From assembly GCA_009711615.1 (NCBI GenBank), contig VENI01000003.1:1-64000 (forward strand): a stretch of DNA of 64,000 nt, in the 5' to 3' direction. The notes below the pieces were generated by a model, which was not told where the DNA came from, did not search any database, and was given only the letters and a program-made list of their open reading frames with translations. This stretch comes from Bacillota bacterium. GTDB taxonomy: Bacteria > Bacillota > Desulfotomaculia > Desulfotomaculales > Desulfohalotomaculaceae. Position numbers and translations under genes: made by a program. Shown here one piece after another: positions 8,093 through 16,633 of this stretch. The stretch's first letter is position 1. Every line of letters starts with the position of its first letter.

Positions 8093-9634
8093 ATGACAGA
8101 TATAGTTGTTACTTTAAAAAATATTACTAAAACCTTTGGCACTAACGTAGCTAACGAAAATGTAACTATGAACCTTAAAAAAGGCTCAATTCATGGGCTG
8201 TTGGGAGAAAACGGTGCTGGAAAAACAACATTAATGAATATCCTGTATGGTTTGTACAAACCCACTACAGGTGAAATATTGCTAAACGATCAACGAGTTG
8301 ATATAGACAACCCTTCTAAGGCGTTAAATTTAGGTATAGGCATGGTGCACCAGCACTTTATGCTAGTAAGGGATTTTACTGTTGTTGAAAATATTGTTTT
8401 GGGACAAGAAACTAAAAAATTAAGATTCCTTGATTTGGAGTCGGCAGCTAAAAAGATAGAGGATTTGTGTAAAAAGTACAAAATGAAGATTGACCCTTAT
8501 GCTAAGATTTCTCAGCTTTCTGTGGGAGAACAACAGCGCGTAGAGATTTTATCTGCAATTTATAGTGGTGCCAATATCCTAATATTAGATGAACCAACTG
8601 CAGTTCTAACTCCCCAAGAAGTTAAAGAATTATTTCAAATACTACGCCTAATGCGCGATAGTGGGAAATCAGTTATTTTCATCACCCATAAACTAGAAGA
8701 AATTCTGGAGATAGGTGATGAAATATCAGTTTTAAGAGACGGAAAATTAGTTGATACCGTTAAAACTAAAAAGACCACTAAGCAACAGCTTACAAATATG
8801 ATGGTAGGTAGAGACGTACTTTTTCAATTTTCAAAAGCAGAAGTTAAATCGGACAAAATAACTTTGAAAGTTGAAGGCTTATATTGCAATAATGATAAAG
8901 GGCTACCAGCTTTACAAGGTATCAATTTAGAGATAAAAAATAACGAAATTCTGGGTATTGCCGGTGTAGATGGAAACGGGCAGAAAGAATTATGTGAAAT
9001 ACTGACTGGTTTAAGATCTACCACCGATGGGCGCATTTGGGTTTGTGAACAGGAGATGAGCGATAAAACTCCAAAACAGTTTATTCAAGATGGTGTTGCT
9101 CACATACCAGAAGATAGGCATAAAACAGGGCTTGTAATGAACTTTAGTGTGATGAAAAACTGTATCCTTAAGGAGTTTGATACCGGCAAGTTTTCTAAGG
9201 CTGGCTTTTTAAACTTTAAAGCTATTAGGAAAGCTGCAGAAAAGATAGTTAAGGATTATAACGTAAAAACCAGTTCAATTGAGGCAAAGGTAAGGGAGCT
9301 ATCCGGAGGTAATCAGCAAAAAATTATTTTGGGCAGGGAGATAAATTGTGTACCAAAAGTGCTAATTGCCAATCAACCTACCCGGGGACTTGATATTGGG
9401 GCAACTGAATACGTTCGTCAGCGACTAATTAAACAAAAAGAGCAGGGAGTAGCTGTACTTTTGATTTCTGCAGACTTAGAAGAACTTATTCAGATTTCTG
9501 ACCGGATAGCAGTTATTTATGAAGGAAAAATCATGGGCATATTGGAACGAGAAGAAATAGATATTGAAACAATAGGACTGTTGATGGCAGGAGTAAAAGG
9601 AGGATTAGTAAGTGAAGAAGATATTGCAGGATAG
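8093..9634 (+). CDS. nupA: Nucleoside ABC transporter, dual ATP-binding protein
   Basis: A 513-residue fused double ATPase of the RbsA/NupA type. The first domain has Walker A GENGAGKTT, signature LSVGEQQR and Walker B ILILDEPTAVL. The second has a degenerate Walker A (GVDGNGQKE), signature LSGGNQQK and a Walker B segment ending NQPTRGLD, in which Asn-Gln replaces the usual Asp-Glu. Asymmetric sites of this kind are usual in this class. It powers uptake through the two permeases that follow. The stop overlaps the first permease start by 23 bases, implying translational coupling. Symbol assigned by resemblance to the NupABC guanosine transporter. Confidence 0.88.
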   Translation: MTDIVVTLKNITKTFGTNVANENVTMNLKKGSIHGLLGENGAGKTTLMNILYGLYKPTTGEILLNDQRVDIDNPSKALNLGIGMVHQHFMLVRDFTVVENIVLGQETKKLRFLDLESAAKKIEDLCKKYKMKIDPYAKISQLSVGEQQRVEILSAIYSGANILILDEPTAVLTPQEVKELFQILRLMRDSGKSVIFITHKLEEILEIGDEISVLRDGKLVDTVKTKKTTKQQLTNMMVGRDVLFQFSKAEVKSDKITLKVEGLYCNNDKGLPALQGINLEIKNNEILGIAGVDGNGQKELCEILTGLRSTTDGRIWVCEQEMSDKTPKQFIQDGVAHIPEDRHKTGLVMNFSVMKNCILKEFDTGKFSKAGFLNFKAIRKAAEKIVKDYNVKTSSIEAKVRELSGGNQQKIILGREINCVPKVLIANQPTRGLDIGATEYVRQRLIKQKEQGVAVLLISADLEELIQISDRIAVIYEGKIMGILEREEIDIETIGLLMAGVKGGLVSEEDIAG

Positions 9635-10733
9635 TATCAAAGGAATCATTCCTCCTTTAGTTGCAATTTTATTAGCGTTTTTATTAGGCGGCTTACTAAT
9701 GAAAATTGCCGGTATCAATCCTATTGTAGCATATACTAGCCTCTTCAAAGGTGCTTTTGGTTCAAACCACCGTATTGCTGAAACTATTGTTAGGGCAATA
9801 CCTTTAATAATTTTAGCACTGGGTATATCCATAGCTTTTAAGGCCCGAATTTGGAATATCGGTGGAGATGGGCAATTTACTGTGGGGGCAATATTTGCTG
9901 TGTTTGTAGCTCTCACTTTCCCCCTTCCCAATGCTATTTTATTGCCGCTAACCTTTATTGCTGCATTTATCGGTGGGGCATGTTGGGGCGGGATTGCTGG
10001 TTTTGTTAAAGCAAAATTTAATGCTAATGAAGTAATAACAACTTTAATGTTAAACTATATAGCCTTTTATTTACTTGAATGGTTAGTTAAAGGGCCAATG
10101 ATGGATTCCAATGGGCATGGTTTTCCCCAATCAGAGCTTATTAACGAAGGGTTAAGGTTACCCGTTCTACTGCAGGGTACACGGTTGCATTTAGGGTTAC
10201 TTGTAGCTGTAGTGCTAGTTATTGGAGTCTACATGTTCTGGAGATCAACACTTGGTTTCAAAACAGAAATTGTGGGTCAAAACCGGGAAGTTGCTCAGTA
10301 TAGTGGCATAAAGGTAAATAAAATCATTGTCATCACTATGTTTATTTCTGCAGGTTTAGCTGGATTAGCGGGATGGAACGAGATGTTTGGCGTTCATTAT
10401 CGCCTCCTTGAAAATATCTCAGGGGGTTACGGCAATCTAGCGATTGTAGTGGCTCTTCTTGCGGATTTAAATCCATTGGGAATTGTTGTTTCTGGATTTT
10501 TCTTTGCGGCATTAGTTACCGGTGGGAACACTATGCAACGCATGGAAGGTGTCCCATTTGCTTTGGTAGATGTTATTCAAGGACTTGCAATAATTTTTGT
10601 TATCAGCCGAGTTGTTTACAGGAGATGGAGGGATAATGGTGCTAGAACAAATAATGACAACGGGATTCTTGGTAAGCTTGTTAGCAGGAGCGGTAAGAAT
10701 GAGCGTACCAATTCTCCTGCCAGCAATCGGTGA
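9612..10733 (+). CDS. nupB: Nucleoside ABC transporter permease 1
   Basis: A 373-residue polytopic membrane protein of the branched-chain/ribose permease family, with IRAIPLIILALGISIAFKA-like segments and the conserved NIGGDGQF and NANEVITTLMLNYIA stretches. It starts at GTG 9612, inside the ATPase gene, behind AGGAGG. The last 30 or so codons are hydrophilic and overlap the next permease gene by 98 bases, far more than the four-base overlaps seen elsewhere here. Either this tail is real, or a frame change has lengthened a gene that once ended near VYRRWR. Confidence 0.88.
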   Translation: MKKILQDSIKGIIPPLVAILLAFLLGGLLMKIAGINPIVAYTSLFKGAFGSNHRIAETIVRAIPLIILALGISIAFKARIWNIGGDGQFTVGAIFAVFVALTFPLPNAILLPLTFIAAFIGGACWGGIAGFVKAKFNANEVITTLMLNYIAFYLLEWLVKGPMMDSNGHGFPQSELINEGLRLPVLLQGTRLHLGLLVAVVLVIGVYMFWRSTLGFKTEIVGQNREVAQYSGIKVNKIIVITMFISAGLAGLAGWNEMFGVHYRLLENISGGYGNLAIVVALLADLNPLGIVVSGFFFAALVTGGNTMQRMEGVPFALVDVIQGLAIIFVISRVVYRRWRDNGARTNNDNGILGKLVSRSGKNERTNSPASNR

Positions 10734-11583
10734 GATATTTACACAACGTTCCGGTATTCTTAACCTAGGCTTAGAGGGAGTAATACTAATGGGAGCCTTA
10801 GGTGGTTTTGTAGGTACATATTATTCTGGTAGTCTTTGGGTTGGTGTAATGTTGGCAGTGGCTTTTGGTATGTTGTTTTCTGTTATTATGGCTGTTTTAA
10901 GTGTTACTATTCGCGCAAATCAGGTAATTGCTGGTCTTGCGCTGACTATATTGGGGGCTGGTTTATCCACCTTTTTATTTAGAATTATTTTTGGCATTAA
11001 AAAACTCCCGCCTTCAATTGAACCTTTTCAGGCAATAAAGATACCTGTTCTGTCTGAAATTCCTATATTGGGACCGGTGTTATTCCAGCATAATATCTTA
11101 GTTTACCTTACATTCGTATTGGTAATCGTTAGTGCAATTGTGCTTGAAAAAACAACATTTGGCCTTAAGGTTCGTGCTGTTGGAGAGCACCCACAGGCTG
11201 CCGACTCTAAAGGTATAAATGTTTATTTAATACGTTATATTTGTGTTATTATTGGCGGTGCTTTTGCGGGTTTGGGTGGAGCTTTTCTTTCAATTGGCTA
11301 CATGAATACTTTTTTAGACCAGATGAGTGCAGGTCGGGGTTTTATTGCAGTGGCAGTGGTGATTTTTGCTAGATGGAACCCGTATCGTGCACTTGGAGGG
11401 GCATTTGTGTTCGGCTTAGCCAGTGCATTACAATTAAGATTACAGGCAGTGGGTGTGCCCATACCACACCAATTTTTACTGGCTTTACCCTATATCTTAA
11501 CTATATTAGTATTAATCAGTGTTTCTAAAAAAGCTGAGTTTCCTAAAGCATTTACATTGCCGTATAACAGAGGTGAACGTTAG
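10636..11583 (+). CDS. nupC: Nucleoside ABC transporter permease 2
   Basis: A second permease of the same family, about 315 residues, with RSGILNLGLEGVILMGA, VTIRANQVIAGLALTI and GRGFIAVAVVIFARW motifs typical of the NupC/YufQ partner. I place the start at ATG 10636 (or GTG 10639) behind GGAGATGGAGGG rather than at an upstream TTG. It pairs with the preceding permease to form a heterodimeric channel. The stop codon TAG shares a base with the GTG start of the next gene. Confidence 0.88.
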   Translation: MVLEQIMTTGFLVSLLAGAVRMSVPILLPAIGEIFTQRSGILNLGLEGVILMGALGGFVGTYYSGSLWVGVMLAVAFGMLFSVIMAVLSVTIRANQVIAGLALTILGAGLSTFLFRIIFGIKKLPPSIEPFQAIKIPVLSEIPILGPVLFQHNILVYLTFVLVIVSAIVLEKTTFGLKVRAVGEHPQAADSKGINVYLIRYICVIIGGAFAGLGGAFLSIGYMNTFLDQMSAGRGFIAVAVVIFARWNPYRALGGAFVFGLASALQLRLQAVGVPIPHQFLLALPYILTILVLISVSKKAEFPKAFTLPYNRGER

Positions 11584-12026
11584 TGCGAAAAGGATTTATC
11601 ATATTAATCATTATTTTTTCGGCATTGCTTGTCAGCAAATTTTATATCATGCAACCTAAAGCTATGAGTGAGGAAAATGCAATTCAACGGGTTGAGGGAT
11701 TTATCCAAGCGGTAAATGATAATAATCCGGCTGAAGTTTATAAATACTTGTCACCTGATATTAAGGAATTAATTAACCAAGGTGATTTTGAGGAAAATTT
11801 TGCTAAAGAACGGTCTTATCCATATCTTACACCATTATATCTTTACTTGGATACGTTAGAACTCAGCGAAAATAAACAGTCTGGAAATGTAGAGTGTATA
11901 GTGGCAGCAAGACTGCCCGGACAACGGATGAATTTTTCAGTTGTCTATGTTAAAGACAATTATTATGTCGTTGCTTTTCGGGATATTGCAGACGGAAGCT
12001 TCATAAAGAAATTTGATAAATTGTAG
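11583..12026 (+). CDS. Membrane-anchored protein with NTF2-like layout, unknown role
   Basis: A 147-residue protein: an N-terminal membrane anchor (residues about 4-22), then an extracytoplasmic domain with helices and strands in the order seen in NTF2-like/DUF4878-type domains (AIQRVEGFIQAVNDNN followed by strands ending MNFSVVYVKDNYYVVAF). It starts at a GTG overlapping the stop of the permease gene by one base and ends 17 bases before the Fe-S subunit, so it is an integral member of the purine operon. No function is known to me; a role at the cell surface beside the transporter is possible. Confidence 0.6.
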   Translation: MRKGFIILIIIFSALLVSKFYIMQPKAMSEENAIQRVEGFIQAVNDNNPAEVYKYLSPDIKELINQGDFEENFAKERSYPYLTPLYLYLDTLELSENKQSGNVECIVAARLPGQRMNFSVVYVKDNYYVVAFRDIADGSFIKKFDKL

Positions 12027-12043
12027 TCCTAGGGGTGTTAGCT

Positions 12044-12508
12044 GTGAAAAAGAATTATCAAATGCGGGTTAACGGTAAAGAAGAAACTGTTAATGTATCA
12101 GATACTACCACATTAATTGAAATACTAAGGGACCACCTGCAGTTAACAGGAACTAAAGAGGGATGCGGCAAAGGTGAGTGCGGTGCTTGTACCGTTTTAT
12201 TAAACGGTGAACCTGTTAATTCTTGTCTAGTATTTGCAACCCAGGCAGAAGGCCAAGAAGTTATTACTATAGAAGGTTTGGAGTTTGATAACCAAGCAAA
12301 TAGATTGCAACAGGCATTTGTACAAGAAGGTGCTGTTCAATGTGGTTATTGTACCCCAGGAATGATTATATCTTCTAAAGCCCTATTAGATAAAGACCCA
12401 CACCCTTCCAGAGAAATAATTAGAGAGGCACTATCCGGTAATTTATGTCGCTGTACAGGATACACAAAGATTATTGATACAATAGAGAAGGCTTCGAAGG
12501 AGGGGTAA
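12044..12508 (+). CDS. Xanthine dehydrogenase, 2Fe-2S subunit
   Basis: A 154-residue iron-sulfur subunit of the CoxS/XdhC type. It carries the plant ferredoxin-like cluster (GCGKGECGACTV, then Cys in NSCLV) and the second cluster in a helical domain (QCGYCTPGM and NLCRCTGY). It passes electrons from the molybdenum centre to the FAD subunit. GTG 12044 has AGGGGTG six bases upstream and is preferred to the in-frame GTG at 12035, which lies inside that site. The FAD subunit starts one base after its stop. Confidence 0.92.
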   Translation: MKKNYQMRVNGKEETVNVSDTTTLIEILRDHLQLTGTKEGCGKGECGACTVLLNGEPVNSCLVFATQAEGQEVITIEGLEFDNQANRLQQAFVQEGAVQCGYCTPGMIISSKALLDKDPHPSREIIREALSGNLCRCTGYTKIIDTIEKASKEG

Positions 12509-12509
12509 T

Positions 12510-13340
12510 GTGAATATATATTCCGCTAAAAGTATAGATGATGTAACAAGCTTCCTTCAAAGCTACGGCGCTGAATCAATAATATTAGCTGGTGGCACAG
12601 ATGTTGTTGTGAAGTATAAGAATGAGTTACTTACTAAAAGAGAAGTATGTGATATTTATGGTATTAGAGATCTGAGGTATATTAAGGAAACAGCAGACCA
12701 CTTAGCAATGGGTTCCCTGACAACCCATAAAGATCTTGCGGAATCTAAGCTAGTAAATAATTACGCCCCTATATTGGCTCAGGCTGCTGCTTCTGTAGGG
12801 TCACCACAAATTAGAAACCGTGGCACTATCGGTGGGAATATCGGTACAGCATCACCAGCTGGTGACACACTGCCCGCACTAATGGCATTGGGGGCATGCA
12901 TAAAAGTAATTAACTCATCAAGGGAACGAACGATCAACATAAGGGACTTTTTTGTAGGCCCAGGTAAAACAGTACTAAAACCTGATGAGTTTATTTATGA
13001 AATTACCATTCCTAAACTGGTGGATGGGGAAAAGGCATTCTTTTCTAAACTAGGTTCCCGTAGTGCCTTGGCTATTTCAATAGCAAGTGTAGCAGCGAAA
13101 GTAAAGCTGGGAAGAGGCGTGTTTACTAGGGTAGAAATTTCCCTTGGTTCTTTAGCGCCCACTGTGATATATAAGAGGCTATCAATACTTGAAGGGGAAA
13201 GATTGCCTAACAAAGAACTTTGGAATAAATTACAGCATATAAAAAAACTAGTTAGTCCTATAAACGATGTTAGGGCCAGCGCTGAGTACAAGAACCAAAT
13301 GGCAGTAGCTTTACTTTTCCAAGGCTTAAAGGATATATAA
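12510..13340 (+). CDS. Xanthine dehydrogenase, FAD-binding subunit
   Basis: A 276-residue flavin subunit of the CoxM/XdhB family. FAD-binding motifs are ILAGGTDVVVKYK near the N-terminus and VGSPQIRNRGTIGGNIGTASPAGD in the middle. The C-terminal CO_deh_flav_C-like domain follows. GTG start with GGAGGGG just upstream. It is the last gene of the purine operon and is followed by a weak hairpin. With the large and Fe-S subunits it completes a three-subunit hydroxylase; the subunit genes are split by the transporter rather than adjacent. Confidence 0.92.
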   Translation: MNIYSAKSIDDVTSFLQSYGAESIILAGGTDVVVKYKNELLTKREVCDIYGIRDLRYIKETADHLAMGSLTTHKDLAESKLVNNYAPILAQAAASVGSPQIRNRGTIGGNIGTASPAGDTLPALMALGACIKVINSSRERTINIRDFFVGPGKTVLKPDEFIYEITIPKLVDGEKAFFSKLGSRSALAISIASVAAKVKLGRGVFTRVEISLGSLAPTVIYKRLSILEGERLPNKELWNKLQHIKKLVSPINDVRASAEYKNQMAVALLFQGLKDI

Positions 13341-13346
13341 GAAAAT

Positions 13347-13367
13347 ATAAACCTGTATGGGGTTTAT
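13347..13367 (+). terminator. Weak hairpin after the purine operon
   Basis: Seven-base arms ATAAACC and GGTTTAT with a seven-base loop, then an interrupted T-run (GATGTTATTTTAA). It is a possible weak terminator for the purine operon. Confidence 0.35.
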
Positions 13368-13514
13368 GATGTTATTTTAATTAAGTGTACATAAAGACTC
13401 AATTTAGTTAGGCTTCTTTATAGACATTTACCAATAAGTATAATTATTAAGAGAAACGGAGTAAACTACCAATATAATTTGGAAGGCCTAATGAATTATT
13501 CTAAGTTTCTTCTA

Positions 13515-13594
13515 AAAAAAGACTGCATTATTGAACTCACTCCGGCTGTTAGTGGTGCTAACAATTGGGTTGCAGTTCATATGCAGTCTTTTTT
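13515..13594. other. Large bidirectional stem-loop / structured element
   Basis: The outer arms AAAAAAGACTGCAT (13515-13528) and ATGCAGTCTTTTTT (13581-13594) pair perfectly. Inside them TGAACT pairs with AGTTCA, and GTTAG with CTAAC makes an inner hairpin. A T-run at each 3' end would let it terminate transcription from both sides, between the purine operon and the opposing tRNA-Leu. Its about 50-base structured interior is larger than a plain terminator needs. Bases 13368-13514 hold no gene I can support. Confidence 0.6.
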
Positions 13595-13626
13595 GTAACC
13601 TCATGATTTATAGTTTTAAATTCTAG

Positions 13627-13711
13627 TGGTGTCGGAGGCGGGACTTGAACCCGCACGGGTTACCCCACACGCCCCTCAAACGTGCGCGTCTGCCGATTCC
13701 GCCACTCCGAC
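13627..13711 (-). tRNA. tRNA-Leu (anticodon GAG)
   Basis: An 85-base tRNA with a long variable arm. Acceptor GTCGGAG pairs with CTCCGAC followed by A and an encoded CCA. The anticodon stem CACGT/GCGTG encloses TTGAGGG, giving GAG. The T-arm reads GCGGGTTCAAGTCCCGC. The D-arm is GCGGAATCGGCAGAC. Confidence 0.97.
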
Positions 13712-13786
13712 TCAATTTACTGACAATGGATATTATAACACAGCGGTAATGGTGCTGCAATACTTTTGTTAACAGAATTTAATAGA

Positions 13787-14338
13787 CTAGGTTCCATCAT
13801 ATAGAAAATTATATACTTTGTAATTTACCATAACTTTTCTTATATAATTCCTTGTTTCAGGGAAAGGAATTTGGTCTATGGTTTTTTCATCACCGGTCCA
13901 GTGTTGGTTTTCCAGCCACTGTTTTACATTGCCACGGCCGGCGTTGTAGGCTGCTAATACCAGTGTTTGATCTCCTTTGAACTCCTGTTTTAAGTTTGCC
14001 AGGTACCAAGCTCCCATTTTAATGCTGGTTTCTGGGTTGTATAAATTATTTGCTGTAAATTCTTTCTGGCCCATTTGTTCTGCCACCCACTTTCCGGTGT
14101 CTGGCATTATTTGCAGCAGACCCATGGCTCCCGCTGGGGACTTGGCGTTGGGGTCAAAGCCACTTTCTGTTTTGATTACTGCTGCCATAAAAAATGGGTC
14201 TATGTTATTGGCCACTGCCTGTTGGCTAATGGTTTCACGATAGGGGAAGGGGTAAAAGTGTTTTCCTATATCATCTGCTTTAAATAATAATATAACTAAT
14301 ATAAATATAATTAATAAACGCCGGACCAACGTTATCAC
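13787..14338 (-). CDS. Membrane-anchored lytic transglycosylase (SLT type)
   Basis: A 183-residue murein-cleaving enzyme. An N-terminal hydrophobic segment (residues about 5-20) anchors or exports it. The Slt70-type catalytic domain follows, with the catalytic Glu in KTESGFDP, then GAMGLLQIMPDTG, the AAYNAGRG motif and a C-terminal tyrosine-rich ETRNYIRKV. It cleaves the glycan backbone of peptidoglycan to leave anhydromuramic ends. It is convergent with nothing and lies 38 bases downstream of coaE on the same strand, an order typical of clostridial genomes of this group. Confidence 0.92.
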   Translation of the reverse strand: MITLVRRLLIIFILVILLFKADDIGKHFYPFPYRETISQQAVANNIDPFFMAAVIKTESGFDPNAKSPAGAMGLLQIMPDTGKWVAEQMGQKEFTANNLYNPETSIKMGAWYLANLKQEFKGDQTLVLAAYNAGRGNVKQWLENQHWTGDEKTIDQIPFPETRNYIRKVMVNYKVYNFLYDGT

Positions 14339-14376
14339 TCCAACAATTTAACTTATGGCAAATATATTCAGTATAC

Positions 14377-14988
14377 TTAGTGTGTAGTACAATTGGTATA
14401 TTTAATCCACAGCTTTTCTGTTTGTTTACGGGCATTTTCCCAGCTGCCGTTGTTATCAATGATTTCATCGGCATGTTTTAGCCGTTTTTCTTCTGGAAGC
14501 TGAGACTTAATCCTTTTTTGTGCTGTTTCTTTTGTTAGCTTGTCCCGCTTAATTACCCGCTGTAGTTGAGTTTCCGTATTTACATGCACCACCCAAACTT
14601 TATCAACCAATTTATCTAACCCAACTTCTATTAGCAGTGGTGCCATCAATATTAACATTTTCTTTTCTGAATTGTTCTCTTTAAATTCCCTAATTTTACT
14701 CAGCACCACATCTGTAATTTTTGGATGGGTTATATCATTTAAACTTTGCAGTGCCGAAGGAGCATTAAATACAATTGATCCCAAATTTTTTCTATTTAAA
14801 GTACCATCGTCGTGCAAAACACCCGGCCCGAAAAAATGTAATATTTCTTTTAGGGCCGGGCTACCTGGTTTTACAATGTCCCTGGCTATGGCATCTGCAT
14901 CTATTATTTCTGCACCCAGATGAGCTAAATAATCGGCAACTGTTGATTTGCCACTGGCTATACCACCTGTTAAGCCTACTATTGTCAT
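14377..14988 (-). CDS. coaE: Dephospho-CoA kinase
   Basis: A 203-residue kinase for the last step of coenzyme A synthesis, phosphorylating the 3'-hydroxyl of the ribose of dephospho-CoA. The P-loop GGIASGKST is at residues 8-16, followed by DADAIARDIVKPG and the lid region RVIKRDKLTKETAQKRIKSQ. Length fits the family. It lies between the lytic transglycosylase and ytaF on the minus strand. Confidence 0.95.
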   Translation of the reverse strand: MTIVGLTGGIASGKSTVADYLAHLGAEIIDADAIARDIVKPGSPALKEILHFFGPGVLHDDGTLNRKNLGSIVFNAPSALQSLNDITHPKITDVVLSKIREFKENNSEKKMLILMAPLLIEVGLDKLVDKVWVVHVNTETQLQRVIKRDKLTKETAQKRIKSQLPEEKRLKHADEIIDNNGSWENARKQTEKLWIKYTNCTTH

Positions 14989-15033
14989 TTTACCACCTAA
15001 TTATATTCGTTTTAAATTTTAAATTTCCTTTTA

Positions 15034-15690
15034 CTAAACAATACCAAGTTTAAATAATCCTAAAGCAATTAAGATGAAGCCGGGTAAAACGGCCATTTTT
15101 TGACCGATACTGGTGGCAGCAAAGCCACTTCCCAGCATTAGCCCCGCGTATGTTAAGACAACATGCCCCAGACCAACTACCACAGCGGTTAAAATGGGGT
15201 CAAACCCCATCATTGATACTGCGAAACCTGCACCAAAGGCATCCATGGCCAGTGCTGCACCAAGCAAAACTGCCTCTTGGGGGCTAATTACACCAGATTT
15301 ATCTAGGTCAGCCTTAGATGGCTCCCGAAGAACTTGAATTGCCAACCCTAACGCCTTAATACGGATGCACATTAGAGTCTTTTCTAAATCATCGGTCTGT
15401 TGCTCGTTATCATCACTATCTTTAGTTTCCTGCCAGGCCTGAATTAACAACCAGATTCCAATACCCATTAAAATGACTCCGCCAAGGCGGTGAGTCAGTT
15501 CTTCAGGAATAACATTGGCCAGCATGTGACCAAGGGCCATGGAGGTACTGATAGATAATACCGACATCAGGCTAATAATTATTACAGAGCTCAAAGGAAT
15601 TTTTATGTTTCTGACGCCGTAAGCAACGCCGGTTCCTAAAGCGTCCATGTTTAAGGCCAGCGCAAATACAGCTATGGTTAGTAACTCCAA
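15034..15690 (-). CDS. ytaF: Sporulation membrane protein YtaF (MntP-like)
   Basis: About 218 residues with six membrane segments in two homologous halves, each with an Asp-containing motif (NMDALGTGVAYG and AMDAFGAGFAVS) typical of the MntP/YtaF cation-efflux fold. A hydrophilic central loop contains DSDDNEQQTDD and a DLDKSGVISPQEA segment that resembles an EF-hand loop. I place the start at TTG 15690 behind GGGAGGG; an in-frame ATG at 15711 lacks a ribosome site. Linkage to coaE, mutM and polA is common in spore-forming clostridia. Confidence 0.88.
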   Translation of the reverse strand: MELLTIAVFALALNMDALGTGVAYGVRNIKIPLSSVIIISLMSVLSISTSMALGHMLANVIPEELTHRLGGVILMGIGIWLLIQAWQETKDSDDNEQQTDDLEKTLMCIRIKALGLAIQVLREPSKADLDKSGVISPQEAVLLGAALAMDAFGAGFAVSMMGFDPILTAVVVGLGHVVLTYAGLMLGSGFAATSIGQKMAVLPGFILIALGLFKLGIV

Positions 15691-15770
15691 AAACTTTCCC
15701 TCCCATCTCATGACTTAATTCATAATATGAAAGGGACAATTTTTTGGTGCATGATAAACCATCTTAAGAA

Positions 15771-16598
15771 TTATAAACGCTGGCATTGGGGGCAGTAACA
15801 AGAACTGCGGCCGGTTACTTTTTTACGTTCCATATTAGTTCCACAGCAGTGACAGGGTTCCCCTGCCCGTTGGTATGCCTTCAGCATATTTTGATTACTG
15901 CCGATGTTGCCTTCACCGTCTACATAGTCGCTAAATGAAGTGCCACGGTTTTCAATTCCCTGCTTTATTACTTCAATAATAGCTTGGTGAAGGTTAATCA
16001 CTTCTTGTTGAGATAATTCATTGGCCAGCCGTTCCGGGTGTATTTTAGCCAAATGTAGCGCTTCATCAGCATAAATATTTCCCAGTCCAGCCACAAAACT
16101 CTGGTTTAACAATAGTGTTTTCACCCTGGTGCGGCGGCGCTGTAGTTCTTTTTCCAGATAACCTAGTGAAAAATCATTTCCCAAAGGTTCCGGTCCTAAA
16201 TCTTTTAAACCGGGCATGTTTTGCAGTTCTTCATCTGGCACAAGGTTGATAGTACCAAACTGCCTCATATCGGCAAATACCAACCGCTTATCTTTTTCCA
16301 AGTGGAAAATTACATGGGTATACTTGGGTAATTTTTTACTTCCTGTAATTAACACTAATCTTCCGGTCATACGCAGATGAATTATCAATGTATAGGTACC
16401 ACTTAAGTGTATTTGTAAATACTTACCCCGCCGTTCTAGACTAATTACTTTTCTTCCGGCTATCAACTGCTGGAACTGATCAGGGGTGTGGCTTTTAATT
16501 ATTTTGGGCATCAAAATGTCAACTTTGGCTATAGTTAGTCCAACAATCAACTTTTCCAGAGACCGTTTAACAGTTTCTACTTCCGGTAACTCAGGCAT
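15771..16598 (-). CDS. mutM: Formamidopyrimidine-DNA glycosylase
   Basis: A 275-residue base-excision repair enzyme that removes oxidised purines such as 8-oxoguanine and nicks the strand. The mature N-terminus PELPEVETV provides the catalytic Pro and Glu. The helix-two-turn-helix region includes NQSFVAGLGNIYADEAL, and the C-terminal zinc finger has CHCCGTNM and YCPQCQ. Length is standard. It sits 35 bases downstream of polA on the same strand and is probably co-transcribed with it. Confidence 0.97.
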   Translation of the reverse strand: MPELPEVETVKRSLEKLIVGLTIAKVDILMPKIIKSHTPDQFQQLIAGRKVISLERRGKYLQIHLSGTYTLIIHLRMTGRLVLITGSKKLPKYTHVIFHLEKDKRLVFADMRQFGTINLVPDEELQNMPGLKDLGPEPLGNDFSLGYLEKELQRRRTRVKTLLLNQSFVAGLGNIYADEALHLAKIHPERLANELSQQEVINLHQAIIEVIKQGIENRGTSFSDYVDGEGNIGSNQNMLKAYQRAGEPCHCCGTNMERKKVTGRSSCYCPQCQRL

Positions 16599-16633
16599 AT
16601 TTGCGGCTCCTTTAATGATATCGAGTTAATGGC

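Noticed and set aside
13627-13711. tRNA-Leu as an integration site for a mobile element
   Set aside because: No integrase gene and no repeat of the tRNA end were seen nearby.
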